Assembly: GCA_027946555.1 (NCBI GenBank)
Contig: JAPEVC010000096.1
Span: 62,001-126,000, forward strand
Reading direction: 5' to 3'
DNA from: Gnomoniopsis sp. IMI 355080
Lineage: Eukaryota > Ascomycota > Sordariomycetes > Diaporthales > Gnomoniaceae
DNA length: 64,000 nt
Shown: piece after piece, positions 54,002 to 64,000 of the stretch
How the letters are laid out: each line of letters begins with the position of its first letter
How positions within the stretch are numbered: the first letter of the stretch is position 1
Made by a program: the position numbers and the translations under genes
The notes under the pieces: generated by a model
Told to the model about the DNA's origin: nothing
The model's database searches: none
What the model saw: the letters and a program-made list of their open reading frames with translations, nothing else

Positions 54002-55275
54002 ATGACATCCACCCAGCCTACCCCGATGCCCGATTCCGGCCCGGCGGGTGAATCAGGGAGATCTTCGCACAGGGACTGGGTACCACCGATCCCCCGGCCT
54101 CTGCAGCGTCTCTTCGATTCCGTGCCCCTCCTCACCTACCCTCCCAACGAGCTGCCCTACCGGTCCCCTGCGCCAAACGACCTACCAACGCTACATGTCT
54201 TCATAACAGAAGCAGGTGCTGCGAGGGGCTTGCCTAGCTTCAACCCCTCGTGCTTAAAGTGGCAGGTTAGTTTCTGCCCCGGTCTTGCGTGCATGCGCCC
54301 CGGTCCAGCTCCGGACCTAGGCTCCGAGCGGAGACCTGGGACCGGCCGGGCTCTCCGGGCCTTGCTCCGATGCCCAGCTTGTCTTTAGCAAAGACTCGCT
54401 CGAATCAAGCCCTGACATGCCTCTTGCAGACTTTCCTCCGCATAGCCGGCGTCCAGCACAACCTCGTTGCGTCGACAAACCACGCCTCTCCTACCGGCTC
54501 GCTGCCCTTCCTCCAACCAGCCCTCACCTCCGACCGTCTCGACCCACGACAGTTCCTCCCTATACCCTCCTCCCGCCTCGACCTCTACGCAAAACGTCAC
54601 GGCTCTCTTCCCTCCATCCCCGCGTCACCCTCCAGCGCAGAAACACCAGACCAGCAACACCTGCGCCAGCAAGCCTACCAAGCCCTCCTCGACGGCCCCA
54701 TCCGCAACGCCTGGCTCTACGCCCTCTACCTCTCGCCTGCCAACGAGCGTCTCCTCCGCAGGCTATACATCACCCCTTGCTCGCGGGCCAGCCTCGTGCA
54801 GCGCTCCCTCCTCTCACAGCTCCGCGCCGCCGCCCGCGCCGAGATCGCCAAAGCCGGCCCCGGCGCCCCCTCCACCACCACTACCGGTTGGGCGCTGGAG
54901 GGCAACCTCGGCGACCTGCTCACCTGGGCGCTCAGCGGGCGCACCGTCCTCGACCCGGGTAAAATCTACGCAGCCGCGCGCCGGGCCATGGCTGCGCTCG
55001 AGACACTCCTTGGGCAAAACACCGAGGACCATGCCTGGTTCTTTGACGCCGCACGCCCGACGCTCTTTGATGCGCATGTGTTCAGCTACACGCACTTGAT
55101 ACTGAATGACGACTATATCCTTCCCAACGTCGGAAAGGATGTGAGCAAGTCTTCGATGGACTTTTGGAGTGATAAGACGTTGCGGGAGATCGTGAGGGAC
55201 TGTCCAAGGTTGGTGGAGCATGCGGAGACAATGCTGAAGACTTACTGGCCTTCAAAGACAGAGCGGGCTGGATGA
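54002..55275 (+). CDS. SAM35/metaxin-like mitochondrial outer-membrane protein
   Basis: Exons 54002-54265 and 54430-55275 join to 369 residues. The N-terminal thioredoxin-like part has PTLHVFITEAGAARGLPSFNP, CLKWQTFLRIAGV (the Cys-to-Trp-Gln helix start typical of metaxins) and NHASPTGSLPFLQPAL. The C-terminal part is GST-like and helical (NAWLYALYLSPANERLLRRL, DHAWFFDAARPTLFDAHVFSYTH), with the metaxin-type PTLFDAHVF block. No membrane segment is obvious. Fungal SAM35 is peripheral and binds beta-signals of outer-membrane proteins in the SAM complex; SAM37 is its relative, and I favour SAM35 by the PLQRLFDSVPLLTYPPNELP start. The second exon is very GC-rich, hence the overlapping false frames. 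Confidence 0.8.
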
Positions 55276-58011
55276 GAGCCAGTAGAAGGTTCGTGGCGCT
55301 CAAGACTAGTTGGCCAGTGTAACAAATTATATCAGGCTTCGGTGCGCATGTCTACCCCAGCAGCATCATTGGAGTTCCAGCGCTGTTAGCACCAGGCTGC
55401 ATGATCTGAATTCATGGCCCCCATAATGAGGCTGCCATCGATGAATTGCATGCTTCGGAACGATGGGGCAGACTGGGGCAGAATCGCATGTGTAGAATAC
55501 CCACGTCGCGATGTGAACAGACACCACGGTGTGCCATCCGTGTCAACGGTCCTACATAGCATACTTTGAGCAGCTGAAGTCTACCGCAAAGTAAGCGCAG
55601 GACCTGTAGCCAGGCTCAGTGATACACGGGCCCTATCACACACAAATTTACGAAGGGAAGAGATATCTACATCAGAGCTAGGAAGGCTTACTTCGACTGA
55701 GCTCGAATCCTGTGCAGATCTGTGTTCCATTACGTGTTTTCCTGTCTAGTTGTTGCCATTAGCCCCAGTTGGATGGCGGATAGCGCTGCCATTTGAAACT
55801 ACGAGGCCCTCACCAACGTCCTTGTCACCTCTTCCAGTGCAAGCTCAACGGGAAACATCCCACATCAGTGATGATACCCTTCACTATACCATTTGGTGTT
55901 GTGATGAGATTATATGCCCTGGGTAGAGTCGACGGAGACGCGGCGAGACTTGTTGGCATTGTTAGCTTTGCAGGTATGCTTCAGACCTCGATGAGTAAAG
56001 TACATAATCGCCGCGAAACAGCAGAATTGATCTACGCAGCGAGCCACTTCGGAGCCGTGCTGTTGGAATTTAACTCAAGTCGCCTCAAGGAAAAATCCAG
56101 AACACTGTTGAGTGAACCTTCGCGCCGATGGCATTGTCGCGTCTTTTGGAATCTGCTGCGTTTGTAAGCGAGCTGGACTTTTTGGCGTCGCACACCCCAA
56201 AGTCAAAAGGACGTTATCGACGGATTTGGCAGAGTCGGGGTCAAGGACTCCCGGTTGCGTCTTCGAACGCCCAGCTGCGAGCGGCTTCCCTCTTCTTCAT
56301 TCCTCGTGGGATGTCTGGGTTCTGAAACCAACCCGAGCTCGGTTCGGAGGATTGAGTGCCTATTATGATGGACGTTAGCGCCTGGGAGACGGGAGACGGA
56401 AACAATAGTGCATCCGGCATTCCCCCTATTATTATAACTATCTATTGTTCAGCATGTTTTGGAGCTGCAGCTGTGTTGCGTGGCCCTCGTTGTGGAGTTG
56501 CCTTGTTCCCTAACAGCCGGGCAGCGTACGCAACGCGAGTATGGCAAGAGAAAAAAAAGTTGGAGATTTGCCGGGAAATCGAAGTCCGTATCGTCGATGA
56601 CAAGCGTCGAGGGGATCCAAGCATGACAGAGGGAAATAAATGAATGGTTCCGGGGCTCAAGCAATGGCGAGTGGAGTCGTGATTCGTGCTTTGTCGGCTT
56701 TTGGCTCGGGCACTTATTTGCTGATCGCATCATGGATGTTGGTCAGAGGGGGGGGGCGGCGTTTTGCCTTCTTTTTCTCTCCTTATTGCAGGTGTCGGCC
56801 ATCCATCCTGCTATCGTGGGTTGTCTAGTATATTGGGCCCATGACTGCACATATGTGCTGCTACGTCGTGCACAGTGTTCCTTCACTCACGATGATGGAT
56901 GGGATGCAAGATCATTTGGACGATTTGATTACCGGGTGTAGCGTGCATCCGGGAAAATGTGACGGTGCAGTGTGCAGGTAGGCTGATGAGCCTCCATAAA
57001 TCTTGCCGCTTTGGGCGAATTGGGGAGGGAGCGTGGAAGTTATCGAGGCCAGAGACCTCGGGAGGCACATCTGCAAGGGTCACGGCACCAGGTTGCTAAC
57101 CACATGAAAAAAGAACCAAAAAAACTCTGACTGACTCCTGCAACTAATTGCAAAAAGAGGCGTCAGGGCCAGTGAAACAACGGCCCAATCTGGCCCTCTC
57201 AACAACTAATAATCAACGAGTAGAATAGAATCTCATAATACCTGACACCTACTTTGACACCTCTACACACACACATAGTACTAAGTAAGTACGTACACAG
57301 TAGACAAAATAGGACTAGGATCAAAAATAGAAATCAGAGGCAAAGACCCTGGTCAGCCCTTTGGCGTGTAAAGGTGGTCCGTGCATCGCTTCTTGACCCA
57401 AAACCTTCGCGCAGCTTGCTGGACGGGACTGGGCGCGCCAACGTCCTCTCCGACCGTCAGGGCTCGGCTGAGAAGAGACCATCTGCCATAATGGAGCTGG
57501 TACAATGCACGCTTCGTGCCCGGCAACAATCCAAACCATTCCCACGCCTTAAAACCATCATGAACCCTCCCAGTCTCATCCCATTCCACCCCTTCTCATT
57601 CCCCCTTCGGTTTCCATCATCGCCATCATCACCATCATCACCACAACCACCGTCACAAGTCGCACCCTCACCTATTAGCTTGCAGGGTTGTTACTACGCC
57701 TCCCACTTCACTTAATCGCCGTAATCACCACTGCACCGCCAAATCAGGCCCAGACCAGACCGCGCCCTTTTTGCACCGCACATCCATCCCTTTCGTCCTC
57801 GTTGACAATCCCAATCCCATCCACTTGTCCACCCAACAACACTGCCAACTCGCCAGGCAAACACATCTGCGACAACCCATCATCTAAATTACTTTCTTCG
57901 CTCTTCCTCCCTCTCTGCCATCAAAAGTTGTCCCAAAGCCACTCATCTTGCACTTTTCACCCAAAACTTCGAATCACACCCTCCCAAAGTCATCGCCATC
58001 GTCCAAAAGCT
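55276..58011. other. 2.7 kb intergenic region
   Basis: This spacer lies between the SAM35-like gene and the Ies4-like gene, both on the plus strand. It has a run of 9 G at 56748-56756. Its right end (57.5-58.0 kb) is a pyrimidine-rich stretch with imperfect CAT/CAC trinucleotides (57615-57650), consistent with the 5' leader of the next gene. Frames inside have no motif. Confidence 0.45.
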
Positions 58012-58899
58012 ATGGCGCCTTCAAATCCAAAGAGTGCAGCGTCGGCAAAAGACAAGCCACGCAAGTCCTCCGGCGCCGCCAAAGACGCGAAGATCGTCGT
58101 CCTCAAAGTCTCGCCCGACAAACTGCAAGCAATTACCAACCCGACGCCCCGTCTCACCAAAGAGGACACACCGATGAAGGACATGAAGATTTCGCCCGAC
58201 TCGACTCCAGTCACAGCTTCAGCTACTTTGAATGCCGATAACCCTGCCTCCGATTCTGCCCCGGCCACTCCGGGAGCCAACGGCGGCACACCCGCCCCGT
58301 CTGCCATGGGTCCACCTGACAAGAAGAAGGGCGTCAAGAGATCTGCTGGTGCTGCTGCAGCGAATGGCGAGGCAAAGGCTAAGGGAAAGCCTGGCCCCAA
58401 AAAGAGACAGCGACTGTAGGTGTTGAATACTTGAATGGCCCATATGACCAAATGAAATTCATACTAACTGTGCAACAGCGAGGACGGCACCCTCGAGCCA
58501 GCCCGCGGCAATGCTCATCGACTCGGCCCCAAAGCAAACCAGGGCGCTATTAACGCCGGTCTGCGTGCGCTCGACCGCAGCGGCAAGCCCTGTCGCAAGT
58601 GGAACAGGGGAGGCTTTCGCCTCAAGACCTTCACTGGTGTCGAGTGGGAGATCCCTCGCTGGACTGCTCCCCCCAAGCCAAAGCCCGTCGAGACGACCGA
58701 GGTCACTCCCGACGGCGTCCCAGCGTCGGCCGTGGTCAGCACCGCCAGCAGCAGCAAGGAGAATCACCAGGACAACGCTGGCCACCCGGCCAAGAGCGAC
58801 ATCAGCAACTCGGGCGGAGACGTGGAGATGCAGAGCATACCCAGTATCCAAGCGTCCTCACCTGTTCCCATGCCCACACCTGTTGCCGCTGGCGCATAG
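58012..58899 (+). CDS. INO80 complex subunit Ies4-like protein
   Basis: Exons 58012-58415 and 58479-58899 join to 274 residues. The N-terminal half is Ser/Ala/Pro/Lys-rich and disordered, with KIVVLKVSPDKL near residue 30 and a bipartite basic block (DKKKGVKRSAG, KGKPGPKKRQRL). The conserved core follows the intron: RLGPKANQGAINAGLRALDR, GKPCRKWNRGGFRLKTFTG and VEWEIPRW. This core is characteristic of the fungal INO80_Ies4/DUF1711 family. In yeast, Ies4 is a small subunit of the INO80 chromatin remodeller and a target of checkpoint kinases. The C-terminus is an acidic, Ser-rich tail. The start at 58012 has an in-frame extension upstream that lacks protein character. Confidence 0.8.
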
Positions 58900-61133
58900 A
58901 ACGGTCACCGGCTCGGGGAATCAGTCGTCCCCAAGTTCCGAGCATACCGATGAACACGCAACACACATCATGATTTTCCTTGTTTGTTTCTAGCAACATA
59001 CCCATATAATCTTGGCGTTCTACATGGTCTACGGAAAAGGTTCATGACGGCTGTACTACTACCATCGGCAAGGTTTTTCTTTTCTTTTCCTTGGTTTGAT
59101 ATCCAATTTAGTCTCTTGCCACAGAAGGGAATGGCGGGACAAGAGGGTTTTGTCACGGAACGGCGTTCGTGGGCGGTCCAAACTGGCCATTGCAGTCACG
59201 CAAGGGAGGCGTTTTGCGGTTTACCAGACCGTGCTTTGGCTTATAGAAATGTTGTTCGTGGCACGAGCGGTGCTTTGCGTACACGAAGTGTCCCTCGTAT
59301 CCCGCGAGATAGATTTTGTCTCTGAATCATTTATATCTTGATTCCACTAATGCTTTGACCGACATTGCCAACAAATTGCGTGGTATCATGAACGACGAGC
59401 ATCTAATGATGCAGTGATTTGATTGACTTCATACTGCCCGACAACGACAGCTAATACATGTACAGCAGAGTCAACGTCTGGTATCAGCGTTTCATAAGCT
59501 GTCCAGAGACTTTAATAATTACTTGGTCGTCTAAAGTGTGACTAGAAGTGACGAGAACACAGTTTTTCCCAGTCCCGGACCACAGATCCGTTCTGGCTTT
59601 GACTCTTGGCCGGTTTGTGTTTCACTCGGCCTGGGGCCAACCTTCTAAGAAAATCTAGCAACCTGGCTAGCTATATTCTTCTTACAAAGAAGGCTTTCTA
59701 TCTTTGCCAATGACAACAAAACTTGGAACGCACAGTCTGCAGTCACCATTCGACTCGTTTGGAAACAAGTGATGAATCGATAGCTGGGGCATGCGTATTT
59801 GTCTTGGGTTGTTTCCCAATGCTGCCACGAGAAGATTGATTCAAGACAGCTTTGCTCCAGACGAGTTCATCATGAGACCAAGTGTTTATAGATCTGAGGG
59901 CAGATACCATCGCTGCAAAAGCCATTTTGATCTTGGCATATAGCTGTATTTTCTAGGCGTGGTATTGTTAATGCAATACCGGCTTGAGACTTTCTATTGT
60001 CTCTCTTTTGCAGTCAATTGGGATGGGTTGACTCTTTGTGGTCAGTATTTCAGAGCTGAATTCAGGACCACCTACCTTGTACTGTACCTGGATACCTCCC
60101 TGAATATCGTCCTTGGGTGGTTGCGTAGGTAGCTAAGCCAGGTGAGAAGCAAGTCATCAATAGGTAGTTGATTTGAAAAGAAATACTTCTTGTTTGGGTA
60201 TGCCATTTGGCATTGTCTGGTCAGGTTCTTGACATGCCCTGTCGAGGTGAAGTGAGTGTCCTACCCAGCCAAGCCAGGGAGGGCTCTTCTTGCAAGTTGA
60301 CCGTGAATCACACCCAAGGACAATTTGCTCCAAAGGTTGACTAACACACACCGCCGGCAATGGTAGATGCTTTCGTTTCTGTCTGTTCCAAAGACTCTCT
60401 CTCTGGGGGATTTGGTCAGTGCCAAGTTTAGACTAGAGTGGCTGTAGCGCTGAGTCGTCTTAGACGGCTTTGCCCTGAAACGGGTGATTCCCCTCTGTTG
60501 GCCCGGCCAGCAACGGGACTCCTCATGTCCACTTGCAGCCTCCAGTGGGTACGTCAGTCATGCACTCCATGAGATAGCGAGATAACCACACCTAGCAGCC
60601 CGCACTTGACCTCGTGCTGCTAGCAACAACTACTCCCCCCCCCCCAAACGGCCATCTGCCAACGTTCTACGGCCAGCTGCTGCTCATTTTAAATTGTTGT
60701 TTTTGCGACTAAGATATTACTGGGTCTTTGGCTCTGCCGATTTTCACGAAGGGGACAAACGGCGGCTTTCTGAGTGCTTGTGGCACCCCCCCCCCCCCAA
60801 GCACAGTGACGTGCCTTGCAGCTCTCCCGCACGGTTGGTCCGCCGGCCAAGGTACGAAGAGTGTCGGACAACCAGACTACACACACGCACTCCATCTCTA
60901 ATCCTCATGACTATTCGATTCGGTCTTTACATCTTTGTTTGTCCCTCTCCATTACTGAACAGCAGTTGCAGTCTGTGGTAGCTACTGGACAGGTCAATCT
61001 GCTTGTAACTATCCAACGCCTCCTCCGCCTACCCAAGTGTCGACCGAGCCGAGCGACCCAACCACCGCACCTGCGAGCCCGAACTTGAGTCTTGACATCC
61101 CCGCGAGCACCCGATCACTTGTTCCTCTACGAC
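58900..61133. other. 2.2 kb intergenic region, GID1 promoter side
   Basis: This spacer precedes the RanBPM/GID1 gene. Runs of 11 C (60635-60645) and 13 C (60786-60798) lie within 500 bases of the GID1 start. Frames are short and without motif. I see no tRNA-like arms or repeats. Confidence 0.45.
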
Positions 61134-63922
61134 ATGACAGGGTCTCCTCCTGACTGGACCCAGCACGGACGGTATTCATTCGACCCGGAAAGCCCCCTGC
61201 ACTACGACCAAGCTGCGCGAGAAGAAGCATCTAATCCCGTATCCTTCCTCAACATCCTGAACCCTACATACCGCATAGGTGCTGCCAGCAACGGGCATCC
61301 CTCAGACACAATGACGCAGAACGGCTCTACTCTGGACGGAGCTCAGACTGGCGGCGGTCTTTCCCCTACATCACACCACCAGCTACCACAGTCTTCTCGA
61401 GCCTTCGAGATGTTCATGACACGAGCAACACTCGATACCATGGCCACCCAAGATCCTGTCTGGAACCGAAGTGCAGTGATTGAGTCTCCCAGGGCCGACC
61501 ACAGCTTTCCAAGGCCCTCGTACCTGGAGGGGTCGCACTACCTGACAAGACTGGAGGCACAAGCAAGAGAAGCGGCACTGTCACAGAGGGAGGTGAGCAG
61601 CGCCCAAGCAGCGAATGGCAATGGATTCGGCCCTCAAAGTGGCAAGCCACCAGCACCTCCGTCGTTCCATTTGGGTATTGCTCGAGAAGTAGTCGAACGG
61701 ATTCCCGCACACGAGCTGGAAGAGGACGCAGTCGATTCACTGCCATCCAGATGGGCAACCGGAAGAGAAGACAAGGCACTGAGTCTGGAGGTCCTTGGTC
61801 AGGGTCTGGAAGTCAAATACACCGGCCCACGGAACCCGAATGAACGAGACTACGACGCGTGCGCGATACGGGCAGATCACCCCATGCCGTTGCAGTGCGG
61901 CCTCTACTATTACGAAGTGACGATACTTTCCAAAAAGCATACTGAGTAGGTTTGGCACATATCACATCACTTTGAATCTTGTCTGGGGAAACAGAGGCAA
62001 GGAGGGAAGCTATCATGGGATGGAGTTGTATCTGACCTTGGGATTTTATCAACAGCACCACGATCGGCATCGGTTTCTCGGCCAAGTCTGTTTCATTAAA
62101 TCGAGCACCTGGCTGGGAGCCTGAGTCCTGGGGCTACCACGGTGACGACGGCCACACTTTTGCCTCGCAGAATGTGGGTAAACACTACGGACCGACTTTC
62201 TCGACAGGAGACACGATAGGGTGCGGTGTCAACTTCAGAACCGGTACTGCTTTCTTCACAAAGAACGGGCGTTTCCTAGGTTAGTTTCCCAAAAGCGGGC
62301 GGAGTCCAGGCCGTTCTCCATGGTCGCTCTTGACATATATGTGCTGACATGACATGACGTTCAGGCCAAGCATTTAAAGAGGTCAAGGGAAAGCTCTATC
62401 CCTCCGTCGGAATGAAGAAGCCTGGAGAACATGTTCGTGTCAATTTTGGACAAACACCGTTCATTTTTGACATTGATTCGCTCATGAAGGCATGTCATAT
62501 CCCCTTCACTTGCATTCGTTGTGGCTTTGTATTGTATTTCCTTGTTCACCGTCGCTTCATGTTCCTTCGTGTTATGCCATTCGACCACGATTTCTCTCGC
62601 TGGATGGACAATGTCTTCGGTGATCCCGTGTGGTAGCACCATGCGGACCCCCAAACAAGCGAAGTACTTCACCGGGCGTCAGCTCGAAGGGCTCGTCGTA
62701 CCCGCTCGTTGACGGAGTCAGGGCCTGCCGACTAGGAGCTCGTCAACGAGGACCCTGTGTCGCCACTGAAGTTTACATCAGCGTCCCAATACTCCCCAAC
62801 CCCCCAGAAGTACAAGTGGAGGACACTACAAGCGGTTCTCACAGAGATGAGTCATCGATACTGGACAGAACGCGGCTGGGTTTGCTTTTGTCATCATGCA
62901 AATTTACGAACCGACTACTAACTACTTACAGAGCGAGATTCACAGGCTTGAAGAAGAGATAAAGAAAGCAGATACCAGCAAACTCGCACCCCATCTGAAT
63001 GAGACCGAGTTGATTCAGCAACTAGTCTTGCAATTCCTGCAGCACGATGGCTACGTGGATACGGCGAGAGCGTTCGCCTCAGAAATACAAGCCGAGAAAC
63101 AGGCTCTCTGCCTGGACCCCAACGAACAAGTACCTGGTATTGACATCAGAGACGATGAAGATGCCAACAACCGGCAACGTGAGTGTTCCATACAATTCTG
63201 TCTGACAATATCTTACTGACCTCCACCAGGCATCCGTCGGGCCATCTTAGAGGGAGATGTTGACAAGGCTCTCAAGCATACCAATGCGTACTACCCACAA
63301 GTTCTCAAGCAAAACGAGCAGGTGTACTTTCGCCTCAAGTGCCGCAAATTCATTGAGCTCATTCGCCACGAAGCTGAGATCAACCTCGTCGGAGGCGACA
63401 AGCGAAAGCATAACGGTCACAGCCGGCTCCCAGGCGCCAGCGAAGACATGGAGCTGGATGATGATATGGAGGATTTAGACGGCGGGTCTAACAAGCCATC
63501 GGGTGATCTGACAGAAGACGCGTTGATGTACGGCCAGTCTCTCCAAGCCGAGTACGCTGGCGACGAGCGGAGGGGTGTGCGGACGGCCCTCGAGGAAATT
63601 TTCTCTTTGATGGCCTATCAAAATCCTCTGAAAGAGGCTAAAGTGGCGTATCTCCTTGAGCGCAAGGGCCGAGTGGCTGTTGCTGAGGAGCTGAACTCTG
63701 CAATATTACGTGAGTCTTAACTCTTTGGAATACTATCATTAGGTGACTGGGTAACTGACGAGAATAGAATCCCTCGGTAAATCATCGCGCGCAGCCCTGG
63801 AGACCTTATACGCCCAGACCAGTAACCTACTCGACGATTTGGCAGAGACCGGTGGTCCTGGTGCTTTCGTCACTTTGAAGGGCATACTCGACGAGGTCGA
63901 GCCTAAGAAGGCCGACCTATAG
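61134..63922 (+). CDS. gid1: RanBPM/GID1 (Vid30) subunit of the GID/CTLH E3 ubiquitin ligase
   Basis: Six exons (61134-61945, 62056-62279, 62365-62489, 62932-63178, 63230-63709, 63768-63922) join to 680 residues. The SPRY domain spans about residues 240-385 (CGLYYYEVTILSKK, TIGIGFSAKSVSLNRAPGWE, NFRTGTAFFTKNGRFLGQAF). A LisH motif lies near 409-441 (IQQLVLQFLQHDGYVDTARA), then CTLH (AILEGDVDKALKHTNAYYP) and CRA near 580-675. The order SPRY-LisH-CTLH-CRA is that of RanBPM/Vid30. The protein scaffolds the GID ligase and its substrate receptors, which in yeast degrade gluconeogenic enzymes. The N-terminal 220 residues are disordered. Intron 3 (442 bases) appears to start with GC; see findings. 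The start at 61134 is the first ATG in frame. Confidence 0.93.
62490..62931 (+). other. putative GC-AG intron of the GID1 gene
   Basis: Between LMK and SEIHRL the only in-frame join I found uses donor AAG|gcatgt and acceptor acttacag|AGC, with a CTAAC-like branch (ctactaact) just upstream of the acceptor. The GT donor three bases further on would create an immediate stop. At 442 bases the intron is several times longer than most introns here. Confidence 0.6.
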
Positions 63923-64000
63923 AATGGTGAACAGACACAAGGAGACTCTATTGGAGCGAGCTGTGCATCGCCGTGACGTTGGTTTTTCCTTGAGAACGGC

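Noticed and set aside
54417..55099. Long alternative plus-strand frames over the SAM35-like gene
   Set aside because: Pro/Arg/Ser-rich products with no fold; caused by high GC at third positions of the real exon.

Overview
The window is nuclear DNA of a filamentous ascomycete (Pezizomycotina; Sordariomycetes is my guess, with low certainty). The signs are short GT-AG introns, many with CTAAC-type branch sites, long gene-free spacers, fungal Zn2Cys6 and MFS families, and clear orthologs of Som1/Flo8, BET3, U5-40K, a SAM35-type metaxin and RanBPM/GID1. Most exon structures below were worked out by hand. In each chain the phases close without frameshifts, so almost all genes appear intact.

Left part (0-20 kb) is accessory metabolism. 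After the 3' end of an unidentified gene come a secreted tyrosinase, a secreted S10 serine carboxypeptidase and a cytochrome P450, all on the minus strand. Next is a probable sugar-utilisation cluster: an intracellular GH127 beta-L-arabinofuranosidase-like enzyme, an MFS sugar/H+ symporter, a secreted clan-A-like glycoside hydrolase and a regulator carrying both C2H2 fingers and a Zn2Cys6 finger. The transporter and the secreted hydrolase are divergent and share a promoter holding three near-identical 16-base direct repeats. The model is extracellular release, uptake, intracellular hydrolysis and local control.

Middle part (20-43 kb) is mostly core cell biology: a Cys-rich single-pass membrane protein, Som1/Flo8 (PKA-pathway morphogenesis regulator), BET3 (TRAPP; with a 9-base micro-exon) divergent from the U5 snRNP 40K WD protein, a disordered two-TM protein, an aquaporin and a DsbA-like/GST-kappa protein.

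The 43.5-48.6 kb stretch is gene-poor and holds one intronless gene for a secreted repeat protein cut by 12 Lys-Arg sites into families of similar peptides (four of exactly 25 residues). It looks like a KEX2-processed peptide precursor and is the most unusual item in the window.

Right part (48.6-64 kb) carries an SDR, a 75-residue small protein, a possible Cys-rich small gene, a SAM35/metaxin-like import factor, an INO80 Ies4-like subunit, and RanBPM/GID1, for which the only in-frame splice I found uses a GC-AG intron. I found no convincing tRNA, rRNA, CRISPR or intact transposon. Homopolymer G/C runs of 9-13 bases recur in introns and spacers.
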